Positions 1 through 9,610 are shown, counted from the first letter of the stretch. The stretch is 64,000 nucleotides of DNA from CAINVV01 sp963663675 (GCA_963663675.1 OY760498.1:3782001-3846000), one strand, 5' to 3'. The notes: generated by a model not told the origin, from the sequence alone. Made by a program: numbers and translations.

Positions 1-120
1 AACAGTTTTTTCCCTGTTCAGTTTCCATTCCCCGGTGAATCCGGGCTCCTCAGCCTGTAAAGAAAATGCAGTGATTACCAACAAAAGTGCGAAAATGAGT
101 TTGAAATTTTTTGCTTTCAT
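1..120 (-). CDS. Partial exported protein, N-terminus only
   Basis: Only the first 40 codons lie in the window; the gene continues to the left. The ATG at base 120 opens a clear Sec signal peptide: MKAKNFK, then a hydrophobic core LIFALLLVITAF, with likely cleavage after SLQA. The mature part starts EEPGFTGEWKLNREKT. A 'G-W-K-LN-K' start of this kind is common in small secreted beta-barrel-like proteins of Bacteroidota, but too little is visible to name a family. No lipobox cysteine is present, so it should be periplasmic or outer-membrane exposed rather than a lipoprotein. Confidence 0.7.
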   Translation of the reverse strand, partial: MKAKNFKLIFALLLVITAFSLQAEEPGFTGEWKLNREKTV

Positions 121-283
121 AGTTTGAGAATAAGGTGAATTTGCTTGATTAATTACAAATGTATATAAAAACAATCAACGAATTTCAGATATTTCCGGAC
201 AAATTTTCGATCTCTTCAATTAAATATTTCTGTCAACGCACTGGTTTCCCTATTCCTTTATAAATAAAGAAAAGGACTGTTAT

Positions 284-325
284 AAACAGAAAGGCTGAAA
301 TCTTTGGATTTCAGCCTTTCTGTTT
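284..325 (-). terminator. 19-bp perfect hairpin behind the TPR gene
   Basis: Bases 284-302 (AAACAGAAAGGCTGAAATC) and 307-325 are perfect reverse complements separated by a 4-base loop. The hairpin lies 58 bases past the stop of the minus-strand TPR gene and upstream of the leftmost partial gene. There is no long T run on either side, so it is an imperfect intrinsic terminator, possibly bidirectional, or an mRNA-stabilising stem. Confidence 0.6.
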
Positions 326-383
326 ATTGTCTCCTATCACTCCATAAGCCTTTTACCAGGCTCTGAAAGTGTGAGATTACAAA

Positions 384-1037
384 TCACAACGCCTTTACCT
401 GCTTTTCACAGGCAGCTTTTATCTCGGCCGCTTTTGTATTAGCTGGATTCAGTTCAATCGCCTTATCGAGGGACGGGATTGCATCGGAAAATTCTTTCTT
501 GGCCTTCGCTACTTCAGCCTTGTATCCCGGATCATTGGCATCCTTGAATTTCTTTGAATTAATTTTATCCACAGCACCTTTCAGTATGGTATTGCCGGCA
601 TTGTAATGATTGACACCTTCTGTAAAATAAGTTCTGGAAATATCTCCTTTAAATTTGGCATTTTGAGGGAATTTGGCATAACCCTCATTGATTGCCTTCA
701 TATATTCATCATTCTTATTTTGAATTTTGTACACTATTGCCTTATTGTATAAAGCATCTTCCGGTTTGTAATTGTTGGCATAGCATAAATCGAAGTATTT
801 TATGGCTTTGGTGTAATCTTTTGTTTGAAAGGAACAAAAAGCACAATTATAATACATGGCATAATCCTTTGGATTAGTACCCCAGGCAGAATCAGCTTTT
901 TCGTAAGTCCGCAGTGCTTTGGCATAATCTTTGGCCTTCAACGCATCATTCCCTGCATTCTGCAATTTGATATGCTCCTGGGCAAAAATTGTTCCCACAC
1001 AAAAAGATAAGATCCAAACAAAGGCAAGTCTTTTCAT
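384..1037 (-). CDS. Exported tetratricopeptide-repeat protein
   Basis: A secreted TPR protein of 217 residues. The ATG at 1037 is preferred over an in-frame TTG three codons upstream because it directly opens a signal peptide (MKRLAFVWILSFCVGTIFAQ). TPR-like helical pairs are visible: GNDALKAKDYAKALRTYEKA, then FQTKDYTKAIKYFDLCY, and a C-terminal repeat FSDAIPSLDKAIELNPANTK. Such proteins are scaffolds for protein contacts in the periplasm; no catalytic motif is seen. It stands alone, with a strong hairpin downstream and a long gene-free stretch upstream, so it is probably monocistronic. The partner is unknown. Confidence 0.85.
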   Translation of the reverse strand: MKRLAFVWILSFCVGTIFAQEHIKLQNAGNDALKAKDYAKALRTYEKADSAWGTNPKDYAMYYNCAFCSFQTKDYTKAIKYFDLCYANNYKPEDALYNKAIVYKIQNKNDEYMKAINEGYAKFPQNAKFKGDISRTYFTEGVNHYNAGNTILKGAVDKINSKKFKDANDPGYKAEVAKAKKEFSDAIPSLDKAIELNPANTKAAEIKAACEKQVKAL

Positions 1038-1923
1038 ACATCTCAATTTTAAGTAGTTATAATTTTAAAAATAAGTCTGGTTTAAAAAATACATTACTAA
1101 AGTCAGCAACTGACAAAAGTCAGATTCTCATTTATTCTGTCAAAACTAAAAAAATTTCATTAACAACAAAAAACATTCAAAAAATACTGTCGGAAAATCG
1201 CGGGCAGTAGCTGGTTAAAAAAGTGCCTTCAATTGTCTTTTTCAAAAGTATGAACAACTATAAGTCAATCAATAATGCCTCCCATTCATGCCTGATAGCA
1301 ATTATAAATAATAGGAAAACTTATGAAATTGAGGTACAATTGGTTACTACAGATATAACTTCATTCGCCATGAGAAAACTGAAGAATTTTATCCGGCTTT
1401 CTTCCTGAACCTTCAGTTCCTGTTAAGCTGTCAAAAGAGTGAGAACAGTCCCGATTCAACAACACACCAGTTCCGAAGCCAGCCCAAAGACAGAATTAAT
1501 TTTTTTAAAACTCTGATTATCTGTTAATTAAAACAATATTACAATTAACAGATTGTTGTTGATAAAAATATGAGATTCACCCGGATTCAATGGTATAATG
1601 TTCGGGATGTAAGGTACCTTTCATGTAATTTAATGTAGTAATTACCACTGCCTTACAGGAGGGAACAGTTAGCCGCGTGTATTCCGGATCCGGTAATGAA
1701 GTGAATGTGCTACCTTTTTTTCTTTACACGGCATTACCAGCAATGGATCAATCGATTGCGAACGGTGAGGAGTGAAGGGAAAAAAAGAATCAATGATCCG
1801 AATGACAATTTAATTGAACTTGCAAAAAATAAACTGACCAGACTGGATATAAAATATCAAACAACTATTAAACAAGAATTTAATTGATGAGTTTTCGAAT
1901 ATCATCTGTTAAGACAAAATTAT
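1038..1923. other. Gene-free stretch, 886 bases
   Basis: No convincing gene. The short open frames here (for example 1705-1887 on the plus strand) have no signal peptide, no recognisable motif and no good start region. The stretch is AT-rich. The one clear structure is an 11-bp perfect inverted repeat at 1519-1529 and 1543-1553. Promoters for the TPR gene (minus) and pentapeptide gene (plus) must lie at its ends, but no confident box was found. Confidence 0.6.
1519..1553. repeat. 11-bp perfect inverted repeat
   Basis: ATCTGTTAATT at 1519-1529 is the exact reverse complement of AATTAACAGAT at 1543-1553, with a 13-base AT-rich spacer. It is centred about 390 bases before the pentapeptide-repeat gene. 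It could be a hairpin or a dyad operator; AT-richness makes chance occurrence plausible. Confidence 0.45.
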
Positions 1924-2469
1924 ATGACTCACAAAAAAACACTTTCTGAATACCTGAAAGGTGGCTCAATCGGGGTGCTTGATTTGAGCAACGGACGGTT
2001 ATGCAATCTTTACCTGGCGAATTCAAATCTTCATAATGCCAGGCTGAGCAACGCTGACCTTAGTGGTACAATCCTTAATGGCGCCATACTGTCCAATGCC
2101 GACCTTCACGGGGCAAATCTGAGTGGTGCCAACCTAAGCAACACTGACCTCAGTCATGCAGATTTGAGCAATGCGGATCTAAGTGAAGCAAATCTGAGTT
2201 ACGCCAACCTCAGTCATGCCAACCTGAGTGAAACCAACCTGATTCTGGCAAGACTTGATGATGCGAATCTGAACGAGGCAAATCTGAGCGGCGCAAGTCT
2301 GATGGGTGCTAACCTGATCAAGGCTCATCTGAAAAATACCGATCTTACAGGGGCAAATCTTGAAGGAGCCTTCCTTGTGGATGCTGATATCAAAGGGGCT
2401 AATCTTGAAAGCACCTACCTGGATGAAAGTTACCAGTTTGATACCAACTTTACCAGTTCACTGAAATAA
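1924..2469 (+). CDS. Pentapeptide-repeat protein
   Basis: A 181-residue protein made almost wholly of tandem pentapeptides of the A(D/N)LSx type, from about residue 18 to residue 170, for example NADLSGTILNGAILSNADLH and GADLSNADLSEANLSY-like runs. Such repeats fold as a right-handed quadrilateral beta-helix. Some members (Qnr, MfpA) mimic DNA and protect gyrase, but most have no known role, and nothing in this sequence shows which applies. No signal peptide, so cytoplasmic. The first 17 residues (MTHKKTLSEYLKGG) are non-repetitive. It stands alone in gene-poor DNA. Confidence 0.9.
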   Translation: MTHKKTLSEYLKGGSIGVLDLSNGRLCNLYLANSNLHNARLSNADLSGTILNGAILSNADLHGANLSGANLSNTDLSHADLSNADLSEANLSYANLSHANLSETNLILARLDDANLNEANLSGASLMGANLIKAHLKNTDLTGANLEGAFLVDADIKGANLESTYLDESYQFDTNFTSSLK

Positions 2470-3056
2470 TTTGTTAATCAATCACTCCGGGACTTAGTTT
2501 TCCGGAAAACAAGCTGTTGCGATTGCTGTTGTTTTCTAAGCAACCTGAAAAATATCTGTTCCTAAGATTAAAAGGCGGTTACCCATTCGTCTGTTTTTCC
2601 CTTTTTTGGCCACTCTATTCACTCTGACAGCGTCATTTTCCCAGTAAAATCCAAATTCAACTCCCAAATTACTTTTCTTTACACTGTAGCACTAATATGT
2701 CGTCTGCGTGAAAATCACAATAAGTTTCTGCCAATATTTTTTTTTGTTGTAGATATCCTGCAAGGTACATGCTCAATTTCTAAGGTACAGGTTGTTGTTC
2801 TGACAATCAGCATGCAAATCAGGATATTATTTTTTTCAGGTCTGATCTTCAATGTCCTGCAATAGAATGGGTCAGGAAAATCCAATTGAAAGGACCTATC
2901 AAACAACAAAATATTTGCTGCAATTCCAGGAGCTACATGCGATAAAAAACCGGGTAAAACATATTGGATTCTAATTTGTTACTTTTGTGAACATTTTGGA
3001 TTGGTTGATTGCGAACAATTGATTAATTCCGGAATTTCAAATTAATTGCCTCCATT
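2470..3056. other. Gene-free stretch, 587 bases
   Basis: No gene supported. Short minus-strand frames here lack any recognisable feature. A weak stem (GAAAACA near 2505, TGTTTTC near 2530) just past the pentapeptide gene may aid termination. A TAnnTTTG box at 2980-2987 is a possible promoter for the histidine kinase that starts at 3057. Confidence 0.5.
2980..2987 (+). promoter_or_regulatory. Candidate -7 box (TACTTTTG) for the PAS kinase
   Basis: Matches the Bacteroidota -7 consensus TAnnTTTG and lies 70 bases before the ATG at 3057. No good TTTG at the expected -33 distance is visible, so this is a single-box match only. Confidence 0.35.
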
Positions 3057-5276
3057 ATGGACCAAAAAATAATTGAAACCTCATTGAATGTCTTTTTCAA
3101 TATGAGCCCTGACCTTTTTTGTATTGTATCAGGAGAGGGAAAGTTCATGGCTCTTAATCCCGCATGGGAATCGACCCTGGGATATTCAATTGAAAATTTA
3201 AGAGGCAAAAAATTCATTGAAATAGTGCATCCGGAGGATGTTTTGCAGACATTAAATCAATTTGAATTACAGAATAAGGGGAAAGAAACTATAAATTTTA
3301 TCAATAGATACCGCTGTTCCGACAATTCTTACAAACTACTGGAATGGAGAGGGCAAACGGGCAGTGACGGGACCATTTATGCAGTTGCAAGAGATATCAG
3401 TGAAAAGAGACAATCTGAAGACCTTATTTTAAAACAGAAGGAAGTTCTTGAGTCGATTACCAGGTCGCTTCGCGATGCCATCATTATGCTTGACAACACC
3501 GGAAATATAACTTTCTGGAATAAGGCTGCCTCATCAATTTTTGGATATTCCATTGGTGAAGCCATGGGACAAAACCTGCACAAACTAATCTCCCCGGTCA
3601 AATATTTAAGTGCCCACAATGAAGCATTTCCTAATTTTCAGTTGACAGGCCAGGGATCTGCAACAGGAAAAACCCTCGAACTGACAGCAGTGCATAAAAA
3701 TGGTACGGAATTTCCTGTTGAGATTTCCATGTCCGGTTTCAAGGATAAAGATTCCTGGCAATCAGTTGGAGTCATACGCGATATTACCGAAAGAAAAGTG
3801 TCGGAAGAAGCACTTAAGAAAAGTGAACAAAAATTCCGGCAGATTTTTCACAACATGCAGGATGTCTATGTAATGACCAACATAGATGGCAAAATACTGG
3901 AAATCAGCCCCTCCATCAAAAGACTACTAAATTTCGACAGGGAAGAGCTGATTGGGACTCAAGTCGATGATTTATATTTCAACCGCGAAGATCGACAGAA
4001 AGTAATCCGGGAAGTTGGTGAAAAGGGAGAGTTGCTGGATTACGAATTAAGACTCAGACACAAAAACGACCAGATGGTCTGGGCATCCGTCAACAATCAT
4101 AATGTTTTTGACAACGAGGGAAATTTCCTTGGAATTGAGACAATAGTGAGAGACATAAGTTTCCGCAAACATGCTGAAGATGAAATGCAGAAACTTTCTA
4201 CAGCTGTTGAGCATAGCCCTGTCAGTATTGTTATTTCTGATCTTGAAGGAAAAATCGTATATGCCAATCCCAAGGCGGTGGAAACAACAGGGTATTCTCT
4301 GGAAGAACTCATAGGGCAAAATCCAAGGGTATTAAAATCAGGCGAAACACCCCAGGAAGAATACAGAAAACTCTGGGAAACAATAAGTTCCGGGAATCAA
4401 TGGTCTGGCACTTTCCACAACAAGAAAAAAAACGGGATACTTTACTGGGAATCTTCCTCTATCTCTCCCATCTTAGATTCGACTGGGAAGATAATAAATT
4501 ACGTAGCAGTTAAAGAAGATATTACGGAAAAGAAAAAAATTAATGATGAACTGATTGCCAGTGAAGCCAAATTAAAAGAAGCCAACACAACCAAGGATAA
4601 ACTCTTCTCAATTATTGGACATGACCTCCGAAGTTCTATCGGAAGTTTTCAACCTATCCTGGAATTGCTTGCAGATGAGAGCAATCTGGAAGAATCTGAG
4701 AAGAATGTTTTGCTGAATGCCTTGATTCAAGGTTCTAAAACGGCATACAGCCTGCTCGAAAATCTATTGAGCTGGGCATCCGGACAGTCAAACAGGATCA
4801 ATTTAGAACCTGTCAATTTCTATATAAATGAAATCATTGAGTGTAATATTGATTTATTGTCTTCTTCAGCTTATCAAAAATCAATAACCATTACGGTAAA
4901 TAACAAGGAGCCTGTTTCGGCATTTGCAGACAGAAATTCAATCGACCTGGTAGTCCGCAATTTGCTCTCTAATGCCATAAAATTCACCAACGAGAAAGGG
5001 AACATAACAATCGATATTACAGATCATGAAGACTTTGTAGAAATTGGAATTGCCGATAATGGAATCGGCATTAAAAAAGATCTGGCAGATAACCTGTTCT
5101 CAACGAATTCATTTTATACCACATTGGGAACAAATTTCGAAAAGGGATCAGGGCTGGGATTGGTACTCTGCAAGGATTTTGTTGAGAAAAACGGAGGCAA
5201 AATCAGGGTTGAAAGTGTTGTGGGGGAAGGTAGCAGGTTCATTTTTACCATACCCAAAAGAGAAACTGAATCCTGA
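3057..5276 (+). CDS. Cytoplasmic multi-PAS sensor histidine kinase
   Basis: A 739-residue sensor kinase. Four PAS domains with PAC-type ends come first: about 8-115, 125-248, 258-375 and 380-500, each ending in a 'RDI(S/T)E(K/R)' type motif. The dimerisation/phosphoacceptor domain follows, with the H-box FSIIGHDLRSS and phosphorylated His at residue 522. The ATPase domain shows an N box (NLLSNAIKF), G1 (ADNGIGI) and G2 (GSGLGLVL). No transmembrane segment or signal peptide is visible, so it should sense a cytoplasmic or diffusible cue such as redox state, gas or a ligand in PAS. There is no receiver domain and no adjacent regulator on this strand, so its partner lies elsewhere. It converges with a related kinase at 5390-7363. 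Confidence 0.93.
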   Translation: MDQKIIETSLNVFFNMSPDLFCIVSGEGKFMALNPAWESTLGYSIENLRGKKFIEIVHPEDVLQTLNQFELQNKGKETINFINRYRCSDNSYKLLEWRGQTGSDGTIYAVARDISEKRQSEDLILKQKEVLESITRSLRDAIIMLDNTGNITFWNKAASSIFGYSIGEAMGQNLHKLISPVKYLSAHNEAFPNFQLTGQGSATGKTLELTAVHKNGTEFPVEISMSGFKDKDSWQSVGVIRDITERKVSEEALKKSEQKFRQIFHNMQDVYVMTNIDGKILEISPSIKRLLNFDREELIGTQVDDLYFNREDRQKVIREVGEKGELLDYELRLRHKNDQMVWASVNNHNVFDNEGNFLGIETIVRDISFRKHAEDEMQKLSTAVEHSPVSIVISDLEGKIVYANPKAVETTGYSLEELIGQNPRVLKSGETPQEEYRKLWETISSGNQWSGTFHNKKKNGILYWESSSISPILDSTGKIINYVAVKEDITEKKKINDELIASEAKLKEANTTKDKLFSIIGHDLRSSIGSFQPILELLADESNLEESEKNVLLNALIQGSKTAYSLLENLLSWASGQSNRINLEPVNFYINEIIECNIDLLSSSAYQKSITITVNNKEPVSAFADRNSIDLVVRNLLSNAIKFTNEKGNITIDITDHEDFVEIGIADNGIGIKKDLADNLFSTNSFYTTLGTNFEKGSGLGLVLCKDFVEKNGGKIRVESVVGEGSRFIFTIPKRETES

Positions 5277-5389
5277 AGATCCAAAACCAGGATAAGTATC
5301 CTTTAAGCGAAATTGATTATGCAGGCTCCCGAACCGGAAAATCTGTGTCTATTGGGTTTTAACGGCGGCTCAGTCAAACCAAAATTTGA

Positions 5390-7363
5390 TCATGCGAAAT
5401 TATTGGGTTTATAACGAGGTAACAGAGAAACCCTAGGGATTGTGAAGAAGAAAGTACTTCCCTTTCCGGCTTCGCTCTCTACCCAAATCTTACCTCCATG
5501 CTTGGAGACGAATTCTTTTGACAGCAGTAGGCCTAATCCGGTACCTACCTCATTCTGAGTACCATAAGTTGAATGAGTCTCTTCCAGCTTGAACAATTTC
5601 TCAATGTCGCTTTTTCGGATTCCAACACCATTGTCTTTAATAGAGATCATCCAGTCGTCAGGCTGTTGTTCTGCTGAGATCTGAATCAATCCTCCGGGAT
5701 GGGTGAATTTGACAGCATTGGATATCAGATTTCTTAAAACGGCGTTAATCATGTCCTTGTCCGCAAAGACTTTGACATTGGCAGGTACTTTTTTCGTTAT
5801 TGAAATAGACTTCTGCAAGGCAGAGTCGTTAAGTAACTCGATAGTTTCATTGAACAGTGGAGCCATGTCCAGATACTCAGGATTGAATGACATTCTTCCT
5901 GTTTGCGAACGTGACCATTCCAGCAAATTCTTAAGTAAATCCATTGCCCTTTGTGAGGATTTCTGGATTGATTCGGCATATTCTTCAAGACCGTCGTAAT
6001 CCTTGACTTTAATTTGCTCTAACAGTAGAGTGCTGTAGCCCATGGTGGCATTAAACGGACTCTTGAGATCATGCGCAATGATAGAGAAGAATTTATCTTT
6101 CGTAGCATTCAGGTCACCCAGACGGGCCTCATTTTCTTTAAGTGATTTCTCCGCTTGAATACGCTCGGTTACATCAATCGCAAAAGCTGCCATTCCAGTT
6201 GTGGAACCATCCGTCGCGAAGAGGGGACTATAGTACCACTCGCAGGTAATAATATTTCCCTCTTTGGTTTTGTTCTCCAGGGTATGTATTGATGTAATTC
6301 CGTTATCAACGACCTGTTGCAGGATTTTGCCAACAAAAAAGACCTTATTTTCCGGAACAAGTAGATTGGTATTCTTACCCATTGCTTCTTCCTCACTATA
6401 ACCAAAGATCTCTTCTGCGGCAGGATTCCAGCTGGTTAAACGAAATTCCCTGTCACATTCGATGGCAGCAAGCGGTGTTTTTTGGATATGTGTCCGGTAC
6501 CTGCTTTCGGAGTTGATCAGCATTTTATCCGCACTCTTGCGTTCAGTAATATCCCGTTGAATCCCAAAATGTCCGGAAATTCTGTTTCTTGAATCGTAAA
6601 CGCAGATATAATCAACTTCAATATACATCTGTGAGCCGTCAAATCTTCTTTCCGATGACTCAAAATGAAGTTTCCCTGCATCAAAAAACTGCTTCCATAT
6701 TTTCTTGCCGTTTTCGAGGTCGTGGGCAAAAAAGTCATAGGGGGTCAGATTCAAAAAATTCTCCCTTGTTGCCCTGTACTGGTCTAGCAATGCATCGTTA
6801 ACCTTTGTGACACGCTGATGGGAGAATACGTATTCCAGTGTTTTATCCTTGTCAATGGTTTCATTCCACTCAACTGGCTCCTCAAGCATCATAAAAAAAA
6901 ATCCTTCGGATGACTGCGAAAAAAACACTTCCAGCAAACTTTCACTTTCCCTCAGGTCCTCTTCTGATTTCCTGCGTACAGTGATGTTCCTGATGACTAC
7001 ACTCGCAAGTTCATTCCCATCAATATCAGTAAAAACGGAGGAGGAAACTTCAACGGGAAACCTTTTGCCGTCACGTCCCAAACCCATGAACTCTCCGAAT
7101 AATTTGCCTGTTTGGGCCCTGTTTTCAAAAGCTTCGGCAAATCTGGGATCATTAGTGTCAAGAATTCCGTTCTGACCAATTTGGCAAAGTTCGTCTATAG
7201 CCCGGCCAAACATCTGACAGGCGGCAGGATTCGCATTAAGAATCATCCCGTCAACAGTTGTAAGCAGAACTGCTTCCGGCGTATTTTCAAACAGCATTTG
7301 ATAACCCGCCTCATTTTTACGCAGATCTTCTTCCAATAGAATTCGCCCTTTAATATCTTTCAT
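5390..7363 (-). CDS. Cytoplasmic PAS-domain sensor histidine kinase
   Basis: A 657-residue kinase related to the convergent gene at 3057-5276. About three PAS domains: 20-135 (MLFENTPEAVLLTTVDGMIL start), 140-275 (a more divergent one), and 285-405 (TPLAAIECDREFRLTSWNPA). The H-box FSIIAHDLKSPFN carries the phospho-accepting His at residue 431. The ATPase domain has NLISNAVKF, IKDNGVGI and GTGLGLLLSKEF. No membrane segment and no receiver domain. The ATG at 7363 is the only reasonable start. The C-terminal third is much closer to that of its convergent neighbour than the PAS part, suggesting an old duplication followed by sensor change. No cognate regulator is adjacent in the same transcript. 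Confidence 0.92.
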   Translation of the reverse strand: MKDIKGRILLEEDLRKNEAGYQMLFENTPEAVLLTTVDGMILNANPAACQMFGRAIDELCQIGQNGILDTNDPRFAEAFENRAQTGKLFGEFMGLGRDGKRFPVEVSSSVFTDIDGNELASVVIRNITVRRKSEEDLRESESLLEVFFSQSSEGFFFMMLEEPVEWNETIDKDKTLEYVFSHQRVTKVNDALLDQYRATRENFLNLTPYDFFAHDLENGKKIWKQFFDAGKLHFESSERRFDGSQMYIEVDYICVYDSRNRISGHFGIQRDITERKSADKMLINSESRYRTHIQKTPLAAIECDREFRLTSWNPAAEEIFGYSEEEAMGKNTNLLVPENKVFFVGKILQQVVDNGITSIHTLENKTKEGNIITCEWYYSPLFATDGSTTGMAAFAIDVTERIQAEKSLKENEARLGDLNATKDKFFSIIAHDLKSPFNATMGYSTLLLEQIKVKDYDGLEEYAESIQKSSQRAMDLLKNLLEWSRSQTGRMSFNPEYLDMAPLFNETIELLNDSALQKSISITKKVPANVKVFADKDMINAVLRNLISNAVKFTHPGGLIQISAEQQPDDWMISIKDNGVGIRKSDIEKLFKLEETHSTYGTQNEVGTGLGLLLSKEFVSKHGGKIWVESEAGKGSTFFFTIPRVSLLPRYKPNNFA

Positions 7364-7770
7364 TAAAGCCGGTTGCCATGTATTAATAACAGTAATAACT
7401 TTCCCTGTTACCTTTGGAAAATTTTATACTGTTATGCTTAAATTGATAAAAGAATTTTACCGCATTATTTGTTAATCAAGAATATGCTTAGGTATAACGT
7501 TTAAATTATGTTAAGGGACTACACAATAACACAATAACAAAGGTATGAAAAAAGATTTAAGAATTACACTAAAAAAAAGGTCTGATTCATATATGGTTAC
7601 AAAAGATATTAAAATGATCGGTTTATACGGCAAAAAGTGTTCCTGTGCGTGTTTTTACTTTAAAAAACGATACTGATGTAACAAAATTTTGCTGTGCGAA
7701 GTTTAAAATGCAAAACAGAGCCTGTTTCGAGTGTATTTAAAAATATTCTGCAATTCTGAGCAGGAAAATT
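7364..7770. other. 407-base intergenic region upstream of the PAS kinase
   Basis: No gene seen. Reading leftward, a box TACCTTTG (plus-strand bases 7538-7545) fits the -7 consensus for the minus-strand kinase but would imply a leader of about 170 bases. A small hairpin (AAACAG/CTGTTT, 7713-7727) just past the LytTR gene may help to end the efflux/regulator transcript. Otherwise AT-rich with nothing recognisable. Confidence 0.45.
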
Positions 7771-8487
7771 CTATAAAAAATTTCTGTCAAGATATTCCTG
7801 GAATTTATCCTTGAACTGGTCGCTGACCGGGATATACACTTTGCCAAACACAATCCGGCTGCGTTCAATGGTGTCTATTTTATCCAGGTTGACGATAAAG
7901 GAGCGATGTACCCTCATGAACTTATCTTCCGGCAGTTTTTGCTCAAGAGACTTGATTGAATTGAGTGATAACACAGGTTTATCTTCACCAACCGTATATA
8001 CCTTGATATAATCTTTTAATCCTTCGATGTAGAGAATGTCATTAAAATTGATGCGCCGGATCTTGTATTCCGATTTCAGGAATAAAAACTGGTTGTTCGC
8101 TTCAATGGTAGGGGCCGAACTGGCTTCCAGTTCAGCCAATTTGCGCGCCTTGCCGGCAGCCTTTAAAAATTCTTCATAGCTGAATGGCTTAAGCAGGTAA
8201 TCAACCGCATTGAGTTTAAAACCTTCAAGCGCATATTTTTCGTAGGCTGTGGTAAAAATTATTTTATGCTCCTCTTCCAGGCTTCTGATAAACTCGATGC
8301 CGGTTAAATCAGGCATCTGAATATCAACAAAAATTAATTCAGCTTCCTCGTTGGCAAGAAATTCTACAGCATCCAGCGGATTTTCAAAAGCCCCGGACAA
8401 CTCTAAAAATGGTGTTTTGTTGATATAGTCAACAACCAGTTTTAGCGCAAGCGGCTCATCATCAATGGCAATTGTCTTCAGCTTCAT
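7771..8487 (-). CDS. LytTR-family response regulator
   Basis: A 238-residue regulator. The receiver domain (residues 3-115) has the acidic pair IDDEP near the start, the phospho-acceptor Asp55 in FVDIQMPD, a Thr in FTTAYEKY and a Lys in LLKPFSYEEF. The LytTR DNA-binding domain occupies about 135-235 (IEGLKDYIKVYT, FMRVHRSFIVNLDKI). The ATG at 8487 is chosen over an upstream in-frame TTG: it starts the receiver directly and sits 4 bases after the stop of the LytS-like kinase. The pair forms a standard LytS/LytR-type two-component system, probably controlling the neighbouring efflux operon; that target is inferred from position only. Confidence 0.92.
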   Translation of the reverse strand: MKLKTIAIDDEPLALKLVVDYINKTPFLELSGAFENPLDAVEFLANEEAELIFVDIQMPDLTGIEFIRSLEEEHKIIFTTAYEKYALEGFKLNAVDYLLKPFSYEEFLKAAGKARKLAELEASSAPTIEANNQFLFLKSEYKIRRINFNDILYIEGLKDYIKVYTVGEDKPVLSLNSIKSLEQKLPEDKFMRVHRSFIVNLDKIDTIERSRIVFGKVYIPVSDQFKDKFQEYLDRNFL

Positions 8488-8491
8488 CCCA

Positions 8492-9610
8492 TTATCCCTT
8501 TCTGATGGTAAGTTCAACTTTAAAATTGGGTTCTGCCCGATCGATTTTCAATTCATGCCTCCCTGGAAACAGTAATAAGAGTCGTTTTTTGACATTCTCC
8601 AACCCTATTCCGGAATGCTGGAGATCTCCTGTCTTCGGACTTTGACCTATCCTGTTTTCCGTTCTGAAGCAAATCTTCTCACTGTCAATGTCCATCTGAA
8701 TTTTTATCTGTGAGGCATCCCGGTGACTCGTACCATGCTTGAAAGCATTTTCGATGAAGGGAATAAACAAGAGTGGCGGGATGGGAGAATCAGGGTAATC
8801 TTTGGGAAAATCAATCTGTAAATCGACTTTGGGGCTCAACCGCAATTTCATAAGATCAATATAGTTGTTTAAAAACTGAATTTCATGGCTCATCATAGTC
8901 TCCCCACGCTCTGATTCATAGAGCAGGTAGCGCATCATTTTTGATAGTTTCAGAACGGATTCCTGGGCAGTCGGGCCGTCAATACCTATCAATGAATAGA
9001 TATTGTTCAGCGTGTTAAAGAAAAAATGCGGACTGATCTGGTTCTTCAAGAATGCAAGCTCCGAATGCAGTTTTTCCTGTTCCATCTCTTTTTGCCTCTT
9101 CTCATTCTGTTTCAATTTTTCCATCACACCCAGTCCCATCGCAAAACCGGAAAGTAAGACAGACGAGAGGAAATGGTTAAACAGACCAAACGCTTTCATT
9201 GGTGGTTTGAAATCCTCTTTCCCCTTGTTAATACTCTTAATTGCTTCCTCAAATCTTGCTGACTCAACCGGATCATAAATCCAGTTTTGTTCTACCACGG
9301 TTGTGATGAAATAGGTAGCAAAGATCAAACCGAATAAAATCAGAACATAGGTCAGACCTCTGTCCTGCAGGAAAAATTTTGGCACCAGCCACAAATATCC
9401 TACATAAAAAATAATCCCTGCTGATGCGGCATGCACATAAAATTCGATTAACCTGTGCAGATTTCCCCCACCAAAGGCGTTATGAAGGTACAACGGGATA
9501 ATTATTACTATGATCCAGGCAATTGCATGGAGCGACCATGTAATCCAACTGCCGCGTTTTGAAACTGAATTGACCATTTGATCACTTTTTCCCAAAGATA
9601 ATAATTTCAT
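8492..9610 (-). CDS. LytS/YehU-type membrane sensor histidine kinase
   Basis: A 372-residue kinase of the His_kinase (PF06580) type. Four hydrophobic segments cover about residues 22-45, 55-78, 85-105 and 143-162. A short coiled stretch rich in Glu/Lys (164-185) leads to the H-box FLKNQISPHFFFNTLNNIY with His195. The ATPase core follows, with PPLLFIPFIENAFKHG and GIGLENVKKRL. It is immediately followed by its LytTR regulator. It lies downstream of the TolC/MacA/ABC genes on the same strand, 289 bases past the permease, so the whole set may be one long operon or two linked units. The cue is likely envelope stress or a lipid-soluble compound (inference). Confidence 0.92.
   Translation of the reverse strand: MKLLSLGKSDQMVNSVSKRGSWITWSLHAIAWIIVIIIPLYLHNAFGGGNLHRLIEFYVHAASAGIIFYVGYLWLVPKFFLQDRGLTYVLILFGLIFATYFITTVVEQNWIYDPVESARFEEAIKSINKGKEDFKPPMKAFGLFNHFLSSVLLSGFAMGLGVMEKLKQNEKRQKEMEQEKLHSELAFLKNQISPHFFFNTLNNIYSLIGIDGPTAQESVLKLSKMMRYLLYESERGETMMSHEIQFLNNYIDLMKLRLSPKVDLQIDFPKDYPDSPIPPLLFIPFIENAFKHGTSHRDASQIKIQMDIDSEKICFRTENRIGQSPKTGDLQHSGIGLENVKKRLLLLFPGRHELKIDRAEPNFKVELTIRKG

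Noticed and set aside
1705..1887. 60-codon open frame on the plus strand before the pentapeptide gene
   Set aside because: No motif, no signal peptide, no plausible leader; likely a chance frame in AT-rich DNA.
5290..5303. AGGATA-AG-TATCCT hairpin between the convergent kinases
   Set aside because: A short A/T-rich stem with no T run on either strand; too weak to call a terminator.
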